DNA of 64,000 bases from Pantoea sp. AS-PWVM4 (GTDB lineage: Bacteria > Pseudomonadota > Gammaproteobacteria > Enterobacterales > Enterobacteriaceae): NCBI RefSeq assembly GCF_000468095.1, contig NZ_ASZC01000002.1, positions 372,001-436,000 of the forward strand. Direction: 5' to 3'. Under the pieces are notes generated by a model. It worked only from the letters and a program-made list of their open reading frames with translations, was not told the DNA's origin and made no database searches. The position numbers were made by a program, and so were the translations under genes. Numbering within the stretch: the stretch's first letter is position 1; each line of letters starts with the position of its first letter. Of this stretch, positions 11,324 to 22,397 are shown in pieces.

Positions 11324-11637
11324 GATGGCGCTCTCTAAGTCAATGGGGTGGGCGTAAAGCGCGCAATAATACGGGTTTTGCACGCAATTCGCTATTCGGT
11401 TGGCGAAGTTTCTCTCTCGCTTATGTTACGGGTTTTTATCCGCCTGGCGGCATTCTGATTTTACTTCGCAGATAAACCTCACAAAATTCCATTGTCGATT
11501 ACATTTATGACATAAGCTGCGGTGGAGCTGGCTCTGGAAATGTGATCACGGTTGGATAAATGATTGCAGCCATCCAGAGGCAATGATAAAACCGGTAGGG
11601 TATTCATAACCGTTCGATATGACAGTGGTGAGGGGAA
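11324..11637. promoter_or_regulatory. Divergent ycaO/serC intergenic region
   Basis: This 314-bp region separates two divergent genes and must hold both promoters. No coding frame is convincing. For serC, GAGGGGAA is the ribosome binding site just before 11638. TTGCAG at about 11562 followed by an A/T-rich block is a possible promoter, but a weak match. E. coli carries ycaP in this gap; it is absent here. Confidence 0.45.
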
Positions 11638-12723
11638 ATGACGCAGGTTTATAATTTTAGCTCCGGTCCAGCGATGCTGCCGGTTGAAGTGCTCCGTCGT
11701 GCAGAACAAGAATTGACAAACTGGCACGGGTTAGGCACCTCGGTGATGGAAATCAGTCACCGTAGTAAAGAATTTATTCAGGTGGCGGAAGAGGCTGAGA
11801 AAGACTTTCGCGATCTGCTGAAAATCCCCGCCAACTACAAAGTTTTATTCTGTCATGGCGGTGCGCGTGCGCAGTTTGCGGCTATCCCTGGTAACCTGTT
11901 GGGTGCTGCTAAATCTGCTGACTACATTGATGGCGGCTATTGGGCGCACAGTGCAATCAAAGAAGCGGAAAAATACTGCTCGCCAAATACCATTGATGTA
12001 AAAACCACCCGTGATGGTAAGCGTGCGATTCTGCCGATGCGCGAATGGCAACTGAGCAATGATGCGGCCTATGTGCATTTTTGCCCAAATGAAACTATCG
12101 ATGGTATCGCGATTGATGAACAGCCAGACTTTGGCGACAAAGTGGTGGTGGCCGACTATTCATCAACCATCCTGTCACGCCCGATTGACGTCAGCCGTTA
12201 TGGTGTAATCTATGCGGGTGCGCAGAAAAATATCGGTCCGGCAGGCCTGACGCTGGTTATCGTACGTGAAGATTTGCTGGGCAAAGCACACAGCTATGTG
12301 CCGTCCATTCTCGATTACAAGGTGCTGGCGGAGAACGATTCCATGTTCAACACCCCACCGACATTTGCCTGGTATCTCTCTGGCCTGGTCTTCAAATGGC
12401 TGAAAGAGAAAGGCGGTGTGGCCGATATGGACAAGCAGAATCAGGCTAAAGCTGATCTGCTTTACGGTGTGATTGATCGCAGCGACTTCTACCGTAACGA
12501 TGTTGCGGCGGAAAACCGTTCACGTATGAACGTGCCTTTCCAGTTGGCAGATGCTGCGCTGGACAAAGTATTCCTCGAAGAATCGCTCAAAGCTGGCCTG
12601 CATGCGCTGAAAGGTCATCGCGTGGTTGGTGGTATGCGTGCCTCGATTTACAATGCGATGCCGCTGGAAGGTGTAAAAGCCCTGACCGATTTCATGGTCG
12701 ATTTTGAGCGTCGCCACGGTTAA
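11638..12723 (+). CDS. serC: Phosphoserine/phosphohydroxythreonine aminotransferase
   Basis: SerC is a PLP enzyme that transfers an amino group from glutamate to 3-phosphohydroxypyruvate (serine synthesis) and to 3-hydroxy-4-phospho-oxobutanoate (pyridoxine synthesis). The 361-aa protein has the PLP lysine at Lys197 in [11 protein letters not shown]. Substrate-binding blocks [10 protein letters not shown] (6-15), SHRSKEF and CHGGARAQF are also present. A strong GAGGGGAA ribosome binding site precedes the ATG. aroA follows in the same direction with a hairpin between them. Confidence 0.97.
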   Translation: MTQVYNFSSGPAMLPVEVLRRAEQELTNWHGLGTSVMEISHRSKEFIQVAEEAEKDFRDLLKIPANYKVLFCHGGARAQFAAIPGNLLGAAKSADYIDGGYWAHSAIKEAEKYCSPNTIDVKTTRDGKRAILPMREWQLSNDAAYVHFCPNETIDGIAIDEQPDFGDKVVVADYSSTILSRPIDVSRYGVIYAGAQKNIGPAGLTLVIVREDLLGKAHSYVPSILDYKVLAENDSMFNTPPTFAWYLSGLVFKWLKEKGGVADMDKQNQAKADLLYGVIDRSDFYRNDVAAENRSRMNVPFQLADAALDKVFLEESLKAGLHALKGHRVVGGMRASIYNAMPLEGVKALTDFMVDFERRHG

Positions 12724-12755
12724 TTATTCATATATGCCAGTTTGACTGGTACCAG

Positions 12756-12790
12756 ACCCCGTTGTTTTCAGACGGGGTTTCTTCTTTTCT
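12756..12790 (+). terminator. serC-aroA intercistronic terminator/attenuator
   Basis: The stem ACCCCGT/ACGGGGT closes a 9-nt loop and is followed by TTCTTCTTTT. It sits between serC and the aroA ribosome binding site. In E. coli the same gap holds a partial terminator that lowers aroA relative to serC. Confidence 0.75.
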
Positions 12791-12806
12791 GGAGATTGAG
12801 TTTCAC

Positions 12807-14093
12807 ATGCAGGACTCCCTGACACTACAACCGATTGCTCGTGTTGATGGCACGGTAAACCTACCGGGTTCCAAGAGCGTATCTAACCGTGCACTGCTGC
12901 TGGCAGCGCTGGCAAAAGGTACCACACGCCTGACCAACCTGCTGGATAGTGATGATGTTAAGCATATGCTTAACGCGCTGAAAGCGCTGGGTGTGGGCTA
13001 TACGCTCTCTGCGGATCGCACTGTTTGTGAGGTGACCGGTAATGCTGGTCCACTGCACGCAGATCAACCGCTGGAACTTTTTCTGGGTAATGCCGGCACA
13101 GCGATGCGTCCACTGGCTGCCGCATTGTGCCTTGGCCAGCAATCTATCGTGCTGACCGGTGAGCCGCGGATGAAAGAGCGCCCGATTGGTCACCTGGTTG
13201 ATGCACTGCGTCAGGGCGGAGCTAAAATCGATTATCTGGAGCAGACCGACTATCCACCGTTACTGCTCAAAGGGGGCTTTAACGGCGGTGAAGTGAGTGT
13301 CGACGGTAGTGTTTCCAGCCAGTTTTTGACGGCGTTATTAATGACGGCGCCTTTAGCAGGGCAGGACACCACCATCACGATCAAAGGTGATCTGGTATCA
13401 AAACCCTACATTGATATCACATTGCATCTGATGCGTTGTTTCGGTGTTGAAGTTGATAACCAGAATTACCAACGCTTTGTCGTTAAAGGGCAGCAGCAGT
13501 ACCAATCACCGGGCGATTATCTGGTCGAAGGTGATGCCTCTTCAGCTTCCTATTTCCTTGCTGCTGCGGCAATTAAAGGCGGGACCGTGCGTGTTACGGG
13601 TATTGGACGTAACAGCGTGCAGGGTGATATCCGTTTTGCCGATGTGCTGGAAAAAATGGGTGCCACCGTTGAATGGGGTGAGGATTACATTGCCTGTACT
13701 CGCGGTTCTCTGAACGCAATCGATATGGATATGAACCATATTCCTGATGCCGCGATGACCATTGCGACCACGGCATTGTTTGCTAACGGTACCACCCTGA
13801 TGCGCAACATCTATAACTGGCGCGTTAAAGAGACTGACCGTCTGGCGGCGATGGCGACTGAACTGCGTAAAGTCGGTGCTGAAGTTGAAGAAGGGCACGA
13901 TTTCATTCGTATCACCCCGCCTGCGCAGTTGCAGCATGCCGATATTGGCACTTACAACGACCACCGCATGGCAATGTGTTTCTCGCTGGTCGCTCTGTCA
14001 GATACGCCTGTAACAATCCTTGATCCAGGTTGTACCGCTAAAACCTTCCCTGACTATTTTCAGCAGTTGGCGAAAATCAGCCACACGTCCTGA
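12807..14093 (+). CDS. aroA: 3-Phosphoshikimate 1-carboxyvinyltransferase (EPSP synthase)
   Basis: AroA joins phosphoenolpyruvate to shikimate-3-phosphate in the sixth step of the shikimate pathway. It has 428 aa (E. coli 427). The shikimate phosphate site [14 protein letters not shown] begins at residue 21. [17 protein letters not shown] at 91-107 is the class I (glyphosate-sensitive type) PEP-site sequence. The C-terminal part has [19 protein letters not shown] and YNDHRMAM. An upstream in-frame ATG at 12762 overlaps the terminator, so I start at 12807 ([15 protein letters not shown]), with GGAG 12 nt upstream. Confidence 0.97.
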   Translation: MQDSLTLQPIARVDGTVNLPGSKSVSNRALLLAALAKGTTRLTNLLDSDDVKHMLNALKALGVGYTLSADRTVCEVTGNAGPLHADQPLELFLGNAGTAMRPLAAALCLGQQSIVLTGEPRMKERPIGHLVDALRQGGAKIDYLEQTDYPPLLLKGGFNGGEVSVDGSVSSQFLTALLMTAPLAGQDTTITIKGDLVSKPYIDITLHLMRCFGVEVDNQNYQRFVVKGQQQYQSPGDYLVEGDASSASYFLAAAAIKGGTVRVTGIGRNSVQGDIRFADVLEKMGATVEWGEDYIACTRGSLNAIDMDMNHIPDAAMTIATTALFANGTTLMRNIYNWRVKETDRLAAMATELRKVGAEVEEGHDFIRITPPAQLQHADIGTYNDHRMAMCFSLVALSDTPVTILDPGCTAKTFPDYFQQLAKISHTS

Positions 14094-14099
14094 TACTGA

Positions 14100-14133
14100 C
14101 ACCCGGTGGCCTTTCCTGCCGGGTGACTTTACT
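14100..14133 (+). terminator. Terminator after aroA
   Basis: The stem CACCCGG/CCGGGTG has a 12-nt loop and is followed by ACTTTACTTT. The U-tract is interrupted, so the strength is uncertain. E. coli carries ycaL beyond this point; it is absent here. Confidence 0.65.
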
Positions 14134-14226
14134 TTCTCCTGGCCTTAGTAGCGGAAATTCCTCCGATTCTGCCCAAATTTATAACGCTGTCTGCGCTAAG
14201 GGGTAACGAACCTGACGCGGTCAGCG

Positions 14227-14232
14227 TATAAT
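14227..14232 (+). promoter_or_regulatory. Likely -10 element of the cmk-rpsA promoter
   Basis: A consensus TATAAT lies 61 bp before the cmk start in an otherwise non-coding gap. A good -35 hexamer is not evident at the expected spacing, so this is a partial promoter assignment. Confidence 0.5.
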
Positions 14233-14292
14233 GCTGCGCAATCCGCACAGCCATGCCGGCTGAAAATACGCATTCAGCAACAGGAGAAAACA

Positions 14293-14973
14293 ATGACGGC
14301 AATCGCCCCGGTTATTACCATCGATGGGCCTAGTGGTGCAGGGAAGGGAACCTTGTGCAAAGCGATGGCGGAGTCATTGCAGTGGCACTTGCTGGATTCG
14401 GGCGCGATATATCGCGTCCTGGCTTTGGCTGCGATCCATCATCAGGTGGATATTGAGTCTGAAGAGGCCTTAGTTCCGATGGCGGCTCACCTCGACGTGC
14501 GTTTTCTTTCCGTTGATGGTGAGATGCAGGTCATTCTGGAAGGTGAAGACGTGACCGGTGAAATCCGTACTCAGGAAGTGAGCAACACCGCGTCACGCGT
14601 TGCCGCCTTCCCGCGGGTACGTGAAGCGCTGTTACGTCGTCAGCGGGCTTTCCGTGAGGAGCCGGGTTTAATTGCTGATGGTCGTGATATGGGGACAGTC
14701 GTTTTCCCTGATGCACCGGTAAAAATCTTCCTTGATGCCAGTTCAGAAGAGCGTGCTCATCGCCGTATGCTACAGTTGCAGGAGAAGGGCTTTAGTGTTA
14801 ACTTTGATCGCCTTTTAGCCGAGATAAAGGAACGCGACGACCGCGACCGTAACCGCGCAATCGCCCCTTTGGTGCCTGCTGCCGATGCTCTGGTGCTGGA
14901 TTCAACCAGCATGTCAATTGAGCAAGTCATTGAAATGGCACTTGATTATGCCCGCCAGAAGCTGGGCATTTAA
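14293..14973 (+). CDS. cmk: Cytidylate kinase
   Basis: Cmk phosphorylates CMP and dCMP to the diphosphates, recycling CMP from RNA turnover and lipid synthesis. The 226-aa protein carries the P-loop GPSGAGKG at 12-19, the NMP-binding insert typical of the bacterial long form, and the block [16 protein letters not shown]. The lid region [13 protein letters not shown] is near residue 180. AGGAGAA precedes the ATG. It lies just upstream of rpsA, the usual linkage. Confidence 0.96.
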   Translation: MTAIAPVITIDGPSGAGKGTLCKAMAESLQWHLLDSGAIYRVLALAAIHHQVDIESEEALVPMAAHLDVRFLSVDGEMQVILEGEDVTGEIRTQEVSNTASRVAAFPRVREALLRRQRAFREEPGLIADGRDMGTVVFPDAPVKIFLDASSEERAHRRMLQLQEKGFSVNFDRLLAEIKERDDRDRNRAIAPLVPAADALVLDSTSMSIEQVIEMALDYARQKLGI

Positions 14974-14999
14974 TATTTTCGGTAACCGAATTGCTGTAA

Positions 15000-15025
15000 C
15001 CCTGTACCACGGATCCGGTGCAGGG
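15000..15025 (+). promoter_or_regulatory. rpsA leader hairpin
   Basis: CCCTG-T-ACC pairs with GGT-G-CAGGG around a loop containing GGATCC, about 70 nt before the rpsA start. A short CGGTAACCG palindrome lies just before it. The rpsA start lacks a canonical Shine-Dalgarno sequence (only a short GAAG), as in E. coli, where a structured leader allows translational autocontrol by S1. Confidence 0.5.
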
Positions 15026-15096
15026 CATGTGAAACAACCCCATCCGACAATGACGTCAGGTGGACGTTAAATTGAAGAATCCTGAAGATTATCAAT

Positions 15097-16770
15097 ATGA
15101 CTGAATCTTTTGCTCAACTCTTTGAAGAGTCCCTGAAAGAAATCGAAACCCGTCCGGGTTCCATCGTTCGTGGCGTCGTTGTTGCTATCGACAAAGACGT
15201 AGTTCTGGTTGATGCGGGTCTGAAATCTGAATCTGCAATCCCTGCAGAGCAGTTCAAGAACGCAGCTGGCGAACTGGAAATCCAGGTGGGCGACGAAGTT
15301 GACGTTGCTCTGGACGCAGTAGAAGACGGCTTCGGTGAAACCCTGCTGTCCCGTGAAAAAGCTAAACGTCACGAAGCTTGGATCACGCTGGAAAAAGCTT
15401 ACGAAGATGCTGAAACTGTTACCGGTGTTATCAACGGCAAAGTTAAAGGTGGCTTCACAGTTGAGCTGAATGGTATTCGTGCGTTCCTGCCGGGTTCACT
15501 GGTAGACGTGCGTCCAGTTCGCGACACCCTGCACCTGGAAGGCAAAGAGCTTGAATTCAAAGTAATCAAGCTTGATCAGAAACGTAACAACGTGGTTGTT
15601 TCTCGCCGCGCAGTTATCGAATCTGAAAACAGCGCTGAACGTGATCAGCTGCTGGAAAACCTGCAGGAAGGCATGGAAGTCAAAGGTATCGTTAAGAACC
15701 TCACTGACTACGGCGCATTCGTGGACCTGGGCGGCGTTGACGGCCTGCTGCACATCACTGACATGGCCTGGAAACGCGTTAAGCATCCGAGCGAAATCGT
15801 CAACGTGGGCGACGAAATCACTGTTAAAGTGCTGAAGTTCGACCGCGAGCGTACCCGTGTATCTCTGGGCCTGAAACAGCTGGGCGAAGATCCGTGGGTA
15901 GCTATCGCTAAACGCTATCCGGAAGGCACCAAGCTGACCGGTCGTGTAACCAACCTGACTGATTACGGCTGCTTCGTAGAAATCGAAGAAGGCGTTGAAG
16001 GTCTGGTACACGTTTCTGAAATGGACTGGACCAACAAAAACATCCACCCGTCTAAAGTTGTTAACGTGGGCGACGTGGTTGAAGTTATGGTTCTGGACAT
16101 CGACGAAGAACGTCGTCGTATCTCCCTGGGTCTGAAGCAGTGCAAATCTAACCCATGGCAGCAGTTCGCAGAGACCCACAACAAAGGCGATCGCGTTGAA
16201 GGTAAAATCAAGTCAATCACTGACTTCGGTATCTTCATCGGCCTGGACGGTGGCATCGACGGTCTGGTTCACCTGTCTGACATCTCCTGGAACGCAACTG
16301 GCGAAGAAGCCGTTCGTGAGTACAAAAAAGGCGACGAAATCGCTGCCGTTGTACTGCAGGTTGATGCAGAGCGTGAGCGCATCTCTCTGGGTGTGAAACA
16401 GTTGGCTGAAGATCCGTTCAACAACTACATCACCCTGAACAAGAAAGGCGCTATCGTGACTGGTAAAGTCACTGCAGTTGACGCGAAAGGTGCTACAGTA
16501 GAATTAGCTGATGGCGTAGAGGGTTACCTGCGCGCTTCTGAAGCTTCACTGGACCGTATCGAAGACGCAACTCTGGTTCTGAGTGTTGGTGACGACGTTG
16601 AAGCTAAATTCACTGGCGTTGACCGTAAGAACCGCGTTGTAAGTCTGTCTGTCCGTGCGAAAGACCAGGCTGACGAGAAAGAAGCTATCAACACTGTTAA
16701 CACCAAACAGGAAGAAGGCAACTTCTCTAACGCTATGGCTGAAGCGTTCAAAGCGGCTAAAGGCGAGTAA
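15097..16770 (+). CDS. rpsA: 30S ribosomal protein S1
   Basis: S1 binds mRNA on the 30S subunit and is needed to initiate on structured or leaderless-type ribosome binding sites. The 557-aa protein has six S1 (OB-fold) repeats at roughly 21-87, 105-171, 192-260, 277-347, 364-434 and 451-520. Repeats 3-5 show the clearest motif ([50 protein letters not shown]). Codon use is strongly biased to the codons of highly expressed genes. It lies between cmk and ihfB, the standard arrangement. Confidence 0.98.
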   Translation: MTESFAQLFEESLKEIETRPGSIVRGVVVAIDKDVVLVDAGLKSESAIPAEQFKNAAGELEIQVGDEVDVALDAVEDGFGETLLSREKAKRHEAWITLEKAYEDAETVTGVINGKVKGGFTVELNGIRAFLPGSLVDVRPVRDTLHLEGKELEFKVIKLDQKRNNVVVSRRAVIESENSAERDQLLENLQEGMEVKGIVKNLTDYGAFVDLGGVDGLLHITDMAWKRVKHPSEIVNVGDEITVKVLKFDRERTRVSLGLKQLGEDPWVAIAKRYPEGTKLTGRVTNLTDYGCFVEIEEGVEGLVHVSEMDWTNKNIHPSKVVNVGDVVEVMVLDIDEERRRISLGLKQCKSNPWQQFAETHNKGDRVEGKIKSITDFGIFIGLDGGIDGLVHLSDISWNATGEEAVREYKKGDEIAAVVLQVDAERERISLGVKQLAEDPFNNYITLNKKGAIVTGKVTAVDAKGATVELADGVEGYLRASEASLDRIEDATLVLSVGDDVEAKFTGVDRKNRVVSLSVRAKDQADEKEAINTVNTKQEEGNFSNAMAEAFKAAKGE

Positions 16771-16782
16771 TCGACCCGAAGC

Positions 16783-16806
16783 ACCGGGCGGCGTAAGCTG
16801 CCCGGT
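16783..16806 (+). other. Hairpin between rpsA and ihfB
   Basis: ACCGGGC pairs with GCCCGGT, with an additional GC/GC step around GTAA. It is GC-rich and lacks a T-run, so it is more likely a processing or stability hairpin (or weak terminator) than a full stop between rpsA and ihfB. Confidence 0.5.
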
Positions 16807-16856
16807 TTCGGTAAAAGCTGTCATACCTTTCCAAACAGGGATTAACCGGAGGTTAC

Positions 16857-17141
16857 ATGACCAAGTCAGAACTGATTGAAAGACTTGCTGGCCAGCAGAC
16901 TCATATTCCGGCGAAAGTCGTTGAGGATGCGGTTAAAGAGATGCTCGAGCATATGGCCACAACGTTGGCACAAGGCGAGCGCATTGAAATCCGGGGATTC
17001 GGCAGCTTTTCTTTGCACTACCGCGCACCGCGTACCGGACGTAACCCGAAAACGGGTGACAAAGTGGATCTGGAAGGTAAATACGTTCCCCACTTCAAAC
17101 CGGGCAAAGAATTGCGTGACCGTGCGAATATTTACGGCTAA
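16857..17141 (+). CDS. ihfB: Integration host factor subunit beta
   Basis: IhfB pairs with IhfA to bend DNA sharply at specific sites, helping recombination, replication and transcription. It is 94 aa, full length. The DNABII arm carries [12 protein letters not shown], with the intercalating proline at Pro64. The hydrophobic core [14 protein letters not shown] precedes it. CGGAGG lies just before the ATG. It is cotranscribed with or follows rpsA. Confidence 0.98.
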   Translation: MTKSELIERLAGQQTHIPAKVVEDAVKEMLEHMATTLAQGERIEIRGFGSFSLHYRAPRTGRNPKTGDKVDLEGKYVPHFKPGKELRDRANIYG

Positions 17142-17160
17142 GCCGTTACCGAACAGTGAA

Positions 17161-17189
17161 AACGACACCATCTGGTGTCGTTTTTTTTT
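17161..17189 (+). terminator. Terminator of ihfB
   Basis: A perfect 10-bp stem AACGACACCA/TGGTGTCGTT with a 2-nt TC spacer runs into a long T tract. It is the strongest intrinsic terminator in the window. Confidence 0.93.
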
Positions 17190-17336
17190 GCCTGATGACA
17201 ATCGAGCTCCAGAATTAATGTAATACCACTGCAAAAGCCTGATTATCTCTGGAGCTGCCTCCAGAATCGTTAACGCCTGGCGCGAATAACGCGATCACCT
17301 CTGGCACACTCTTTTCTCCTTTCACGGAGAAGAAAG

Positions 17337-19595
17337 ATGCAGATAACATGGATAGTGCTGGCGCGATTGATGATGCTTGCTGCATTGCCATTAGGATTGA
17401 TACCTGACTTACCCGGTAATGACATCCTGTGGGCGATGGGGGCCAGCGCACTGTTACTGAGTCTGCAACCTCTTCCCTGGTTACGTCTCGTCGGCGTGAC
17501 TTTACTCCTGATGACTTGGGCATTGGCTGAGGCCCGGCAAATGGTCAGCACTATTGACCAACTGACGCAGGCACCGGTAAACGCTATCGTACGGATAACG
17601 GATGTGCGTCAGGACAATAAACAACTGACGGTTCAACTGCTGCAAATCAATGGGCGATATCAGTTTCCACCGCTCTTTGCCACGCTAAACCACAACGGGG
17701 AAGGGGAACCCTTTTGCAGCGGACAACGCTGGCGTATGCAGTTACGTTTACGTGCCGTGCATGCGCGCCTCAACGAAGGCGAGTTTGATGCACAGCGCTT
17801 TGCCCTGGCACAACACAAACCTTTGCAGGGCGTTATTGCGGCACGCCAGGTGTTGAATCCAACGTGTAGCTGGCGCGCTCGACTGATCAATTATCACCTT
17901 CCGGCATTTGCGGTGATGCAAGCCCCGGCGATTGTCCAGGCGCTGGCGTTTGGTATGCGGGAATCGATGACAGAAGATCAGCGTCGCATTCTACGCGAAA
18001 CGGGAACAGCGCATCTGATGGCAATTTCGGGTATGCATATCGCACTGGCAGCCAGTGTTGGTTGGCTATTTATGCGGATGCTGCAATGGGTGCTCCCCGC
18101 CCGACGGATTAATTATCTGTTTCCTTTGATAGCCAGTGGGTGCACTGCCGCGATTTATTGCTGGATATCTGGCAGCCATCCACCGGCACAGCGTGCCTTG
18201 CTCGCCCTGACGCTATGGATAGGCCTACGCATTGCGGGCTGGCAACTGAGTGGCTGGCAGGTGTGGACATTATGTGTTGGCTTGTTGCTGGCGCTGGATC
18301 CGCTCACTGTTTTGTCAGAGAGTTTTTGGTTATCAGCCCTGGCTGTAGCGGCGCTGCTAATCTGGTATCAATGGTTTGCATTACCTGCAAGGTTTCGTAA
18401 CGGGCGTCGCTGGTGGGGTTTGCAATTGCTGCATTTGCAATTGGGGATGATGTTGCTGATGGCGCCACTGCAAATATGGCTGTTTCAGGGCATTAGCCTC
18501 AGTGCGTTGCTGGCTAATCTGCTGGCAGTACCGATAATCTCATTTATTACGGTGCCGTTGATATTGCTGGCGATGGTGATGCCCGTGACTTCGTTTGCCA
18601 GTGGATTATGGTGGCTGGCGGATCAGTCGGTCCACCAGGTGATGTCTGGGCTGGCATGGCTTCCCGCGGGTTGGTTGCCATGGAGTGATGCATTGCCAGC
18701 GATGCTGTTGCTGTGGGGCGGGATGTTTGCCTGGCGTAGTGGCATTGTTTTTCGCGCCCCTGTGCAATGTTGCAGTATTGCCATCACTTTGCTGCTGTGG
18801 CGGGTCAGTGAGCCACGAGATGACTGGCAAATCGATATGATCGATGTTGGGCACGGACTGGCGATCGTCATTTCTCAGGGGGATGAGGCAGTGTTATACG
18901 ATACAGGCCCTCGCTGGACATATGGTGATGCAGGGAGCCGGGTCATCCTTCCCTGGTTGCAGCGTAAAAACCGAGCCTTACAGTCAATAATTTTGAGCCA
19001 TAAGCATCTGGACCATCGTGGAGGGCTGGCAGCAATTATCGCTGCTCACCCTGGCACACCGGTGCGTAGCGCATTGGCTGAACCTAACCATCTTCCCTGT
19101 TATCAAGGGGGAGAGTGGCTCTGGGGGAAACTTCGTTTTAGCGTACTCTGGCCGCCTCGTGGCTCCTCCAGAGGCGAAAATAACGACTCCTGTGTGGTAC
19201 GGGTCGATGATGGCAAAGTGAGTTTGCTGTTGACGGGGGATATTGAGCGGGAGGCTGAAAGGATGCTGGTCGCGCAGCAAAAGCAGGCACTGGCCTCAAC
19301 CATTTTACAGGTGCCTCATCATGGTAGTCGAACCTCTTCCAGCGCGTTGTTGTTGCGTAATGTCTCCGGGGAGGTCGCGATTGCCTCTGTGGCACGTTAT
19401 AACGTCTGGCGGATGCCAGCGAAGACGGTGATTAGCACCTATCAGCAGCAGGGTTATCATTGGCATGACACCGCCCAATCCGGCCAGATACAGATAGGGA
19501 TCCGTGCAGGTCATTGGCAAATAAAGGGGTTAAGAGAGCAAATAATGCCTCGCTGGTATCATCAGTGGTTTGGCGTCAAACGTGAATCCAGGTAG
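17337..19595 (+). CDS. ycaI: ComEC/Rec2-family DNA internalisation protein (YcaI)
   Basis: This 752-aa membrane protein matches ComEC, the inner-membrane channel that passes single-stranded DNA into the cytoplasm in naturally competent bacteria. An N-terminal OB-like region (about 60-150) is followed by the Competence domain with many membrane segments (GTAHLMAISGMHIALAASVG near 220-240). The C-terminal third (from about 500) is a metallo-beta-lactamase-like domain with SHKHLDHRGG and LLTGDIE. In enterobacteria its role in DNA uptake is not firmly established. ACGGAGAAG precedes the ATG. The 3' end overlaps the predicted msbA promoter. Confidence 0.9.
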   Translation: MQITWIVLARLMMLAALPLGLIPDLPGNDILWAMGASALLLSLQPLPWLRLVGVTLLLMTWALAEARQMVSTIDQLTQAPVNAIVRITDVRQDNKQLTVQLLQINGRYQFPPLFATLNHNGEGEPFCSGQRWRMQLRLRAVHARLNEGEFDAQRFALAQHKPLQGVIAARQVLNPTCSWRARLINYHLPAFAVMQAPAIVQALAFGMRESMTEDQRRILRETGTAHLMAISGMHIALAASVGWLFMRMLQWVLPARRINYLFPLIASGCTAAIYCWISGSHPPAQRALLALTLWIGLRIAGWQLSGWQVWTLCVGLLLALDPLTVLSESFWLSALAVAALLIWYQWFALPARFRNGRRWWGLQLLHLQLGMMLLMAPLQIWLFQGISLSALLANLLAVPIISFITVPLILLAMVMPVTSFASGLWWLADQSVHQVMSGLAWLPAGWLPWSDALPAMLLLWGGMFAWRSGIVFRAPVQCCSIAITLLLWRVSEPRDDWQIDMIDVGHGLAIVISQGDEAVLYDTGPRWTYGDAGSRVILPWLQRKNRALQSIILSHKHLDHRGGLAAIIAAHPGTPVRSALAEPNHLPCYQGGEWLWGKLRFSVLWPPRGSSRGENNDSCVVRVDDGKVSLLLTGDIEREAERMLVAQQKQALASTILQVPHHGSRTSSSALLLRNVSGEVAIASVARYNVWRMPAKTVISTYQQQGYHWHDTAQSGQIQIGIRAGHWQIKGLREQIMPRWYHQWFGVKRESR

Positions 19596-19598
19596 AAT
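19570..19598 (+). promoter_or_regulatory. Candidate promoter of msbA-lpxK
   Basis: TTGGCG (19570-19575) and TAGAAT (19593-19598) are separated by exactly 17 bp, with a predicted start near 19605 and a leader of about 25 nt. The -35 lies inside the last codons of ycaI. Confidence 0.5.
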
Positions 19599-19629
19599 GA
19601 GCGGCTATTTCAAACAGCGTGACTAAATA

Positions 19630-21378
19630 ATGCAACAAGACAAAGATCTCTCAACGTGGCAGACATTTCGCCGACTCTGGCCGATGATTGCGCCCCACAA
19701 AGCTGGCTTATTCGTGTCTGCTGTGGCGCTGATACTCAATGCGGCAGGCGACACCTTAATGCTCTCCCTGTTGAAACCTTTACTGGATGACGGCTTCGGT
19801 AAAGCTGACAAATCCGTGCTGTTGTGGATGCCGCTGGCGGTAATCGGTTTGATGCTGATGCGCGGAATAACCAGTTATATTTCTAGCTATTGCATTTCGT
19901 GGGTTTCCGGCAACGTAGTGATGAATATGCGTCGTCGCCTGTTCAGTCACATGATGGGTATGCCGGTAGCCTTCTTTGACCAGCAGTCGACAGGTACGTT
20001 GCTGTCTCGTATCACTTATGACTCCGAGCAGGTCGCTTCATCATCTTCCAGCGCGCTGGTTACGGTGGTGCGTGAAGGTGCATCGATCATCGGCCTGTTC
20101 ATCATGATGTTTTACTACAGCTGGCAGCTGTCATTGATCCTGATTGTTCTGGCACCGATCGTTTCTTTTGCGATTCGCAACGTCTCAAAACGCTTCCGTA
20201 ATATCAGCAAAACCATGCAGAACACCATGGGGCAAGTGACAACCAGCGCCGAGCAAATGCTGAAAGGGCACAAAGAGGTGCTGATTTTTGGCGGCCAGGA
20301 AGTAGAGTCCCAGCGATTTGCACGCGTCAGCAATCAGATGCGTCAACAGGGCATGAAACTGGTTTCTGCCTCGTCTATCTCTGACCCGGTTATTCAGCTG
20401 ATCGCTTCTCTGGCGCTGGCTTTTGTGCTGTATGCTGCCAGCTTCCCAAGCGTAATGGATACATTGACCGCCGGTACCATCACGGTGGTGTTCTCCTCGA
20501 TGATCGCCCTGATGCGCCCGCTTAAGTCGCTGACTAACGTTAATGCGCAGTTCCAGCGTGGTATGGCGGCTTGTCAGACGCTGTTCAGCATTCTGGATAG
20601 CGAGCAGGAGAATGACAGCGGTACGCGTCAGCTGGAACGCGCTAAAGGTGATGTGGAATTCCGTCATGTAACCTTCACTTACCCTGGCCGTGATACTCCG
20701 GCGTTGCGCGATATCAATCTGAGCTTACCAGCCGGAAAAACCGTGGCACTGGTGGGTCGTTCAGGTTCAGGTAAATCTACCATGGCGAGTCTGCTGACCC
20801 GCTTTTACGATATTCAACAGGGTGAAATCCTGCTGGACGGACACGATTTACGCGAATACACCCTGGGTTCGTTACGTAACCAGGTGGCGTTAGTGTCGCA
20901 GAATGTGCATCTGTTCAACGACACCATCGCGAATAACATCGCTTATGCACGCAATGAACAGTACAGCCGCGAAGAGGTTGAGCGGGCAGCGACTATGGCG
21001 CATGCGATGGATTTCATCAAAAAAATGGATAACGGGCTTGATACCGTCATCGGCGAAAATGGTGTGCTGCTCTCCGGCGGCCAACGTCAGCGTATCGCCA
21101 TTGCCCGTGCTTTATTGCGTGATTGCCCAATCCTGATCCTTGATGAAGCGACTTCTGCTCTGGATACCGAGTCTGAACGTGCGATTCAGTCGGCGTTGGA
21201 TGAATTGCAGAAAAACCGCACCTCGGTAGTGATTGCGCACCGTCTTTCAACCATCGAAAAAGCGGATGAAATCGTGGTGGTTGAAGATGGTCGTATTGTT
21301 GAGCGTGGTACGCATGAGGTTCTGCTGGCCGAAAAAGGAGCTTATGCACAACTTCACAAATTGCAGTTTGGCCAATGA
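19630..21378 (+). CDS. msbA: Lipid A export permease/ATP-binding protein MsbA
   Basis: MsbA is the homodimeric ABC exporter that flips core-lipid A across the inner membrane. It has 582 aa, identical in length to E. coli. The N-terminal half has six membrane helices. The ATPase domain has Walker [10 protein letters not shown] (about 376-384), signature [16 protein letters not shown] (about 480) and Walker [13 protein letters not shown] (about 500). The H-loop is in [14 protein letters not shown]. lpxK overlaps its stop by 4 bp (ATGA), showing translational coupling of two essential LPS steps. Confidence 0.97.
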   Translation: MQQDKDLSTWQTFRRLWPMIAPHKAGLFVSAVALILNAAGDTLMLSLLKPLLDDGFGKADKSVLLWMPLAVIGLMLMRGITSYISSYCISWVSGNVVMNMRRRLFSHMMGMPVAFFDQQSTGTLLSRITYDSEQVASSSSSALVTVVREGASIIGLFIMMFYYSWQLSLILIVLAPIVSFAIRNVSKRFRNISKTMQNTMGQVTTSAEQMLKGHKEVLIFGGQEVESQRFARVSNQMRQQGMKLVSASSISDPVIQLIASLALAFVLYAASFPSVMDTLTAGTITVVFSSMIALMRPLKSLTNVNAQFQRGMAACQTLFSILDSEQENDSGTRQLERAKGDVEFRHVTFTYPGRDTPALRDINLSLPAGKTVALVGRSGSGKSTMASLLTRFYDIQQGEILLDGHDLREYTLGSLRNQVALVSQNVHLFNDTIANNIAYARNEQYSREEVERAATMAHAMDFIKKMDNGLDTVIGENGVLLSGGQRQRIAIARALLRDCPILILDEATSALDTESERAIQSALDELQKNRTSVVIAHRLSTIEKADEIVVVEDGRIVERGTHEVLLAEKGAYAQLHKLQFGQ

Positions 21379-22376
21379 TTGAACGCATCTGGAGTGGGCG
21401 TTCGCCGCTGTGGCTGCTGTTATGGCCGCTCAGCCTGCTGTATGGGGCAGTCAGCTGGCTGATTCGCCTCAGTTTCCAGCATGGCTGGCGTAAAAGCTGG
21501 CGTGCGCCCTGTCCGGTGATTGTGGTGGGTAATCTCACTGCTGGCGGTAACGGCAAAACACCGGTGGTTATCTGGCTGGTGCAGGCGTTGCAACAACGAG
21601 GTCTGCGTCCTGGGATAGTGTCGCGCGGCTATGGTGGTAAAGCTGAACGTTATCCACTGTTAGTCGATGCCGAAACGTCCACCGAGTTGGCAGGTGATGA
21701 GCCGGTGTTGATAGCACAACGTACCGGTGCGCCGGTCGCGGTGGCCCCGCAACGTCGTGTTGCTGTCGAGGCCTTATTGTCCCGGCAGCAGCTGGATGTG
21801 ATTATCACCGATGATGGATTGCAGCATTACGCTCTGCAACGTGACCGCGAGTGGGTCGTGGTGGATGGCGTACGTCGTTTCGGCAATGGCTGGTGGTTGC
21901 CCGCCGGGCCAATGCGCGAACGTGCTTCCCGTCTTGATCAGGTTGATGCCGTTATCGTGAACGGTGGTGAAGCCAGTGGTCGTGAAATCGCCATGACATT
22001 ACAACCAGGCCAGGCGATAAATCTCGTTACCGGGCAAAGCGCCAGCCTGACACAGTTGCCACCGGTGATCGCCATGGCCGGTATTGGGCATCCGCCTCGT
22101 TTCTTCACTACCCTGAAGCAGCAAGGGTTACAGCCTGTTGCGGAAATCGCTTTTGCTGACCATCACGCTTATAGCGAAGCCGAATTAAGCAGCCTGACGC
22201 AACAAGGGCAGTGTCTGCTGATGACGGAAAAAGATGCAGTGAAATGCCGAGCGTTTGCGCGTGAAAACTGGTGGTATTTACCCGTCGATGCGCATCTTGC
22301 AGGGGCGTCCTTGCCTGTGCTGTTAGATGACATCACGCAACTTTGTCTCAACGCCCGCGACGCAAAACCGCGCTAA
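21375..22376 (+). CDS. lpxK: Tetraacyldisaccharide 4'-kinase
   Basis: LpxK phosphorylates the 4' position of the tetraacyldisaccharide 1-phosphate precursor to make lipid IVA, at the inner membrane. The 333-aa protein has an N-terminal membrane-associated helix (about 10-33) and an unusual P-loop [11 protein letters not shown] at 52-62. The block [20 protein letters not shown] is the catalytic region of the family. It starts inside the msbA stop (ATGA overlap) and is cotranscribed with msbA. Confidence 0.96.
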   Translation: MIERIWSGRSPLWLLLWPLSLLYGAVSWLIRLSFQHGWRKSWRAPCPVIVVGNLTAGGNGKTPVVIWLVQALQQRGLRPGIVSRGYGGKAERYPLLVDAETSTELAGDEPVLIAQRTGAPVAVAPQRRVAVEALLSRQQLDVIITDDGLQHYALQRDREWVVVDGVRRFGNGWWLPAGPMRERASRLDQVDAVIVNGGEASGREIAMTLQPGQAINLVTGQSASLTQLPPVIAMAGIGHPPRFFTTLKQQGLQPVAEIAFADHHAYSEAELSSLTQQGQCLLMTEKDAVKCRAFARENWWYLPVDAHLAGASLPVLLDDITQLCLNARDAKPR

Positions 22377-22397
22377 AACTGACAGGGAAACTGAGTA

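Noticed and set aside
15496-16179. 227-codon minus-strand frame opposite rpsA
   Set aside because: The strong codon bias of rpsA leaves few antisense stops; no independent support.
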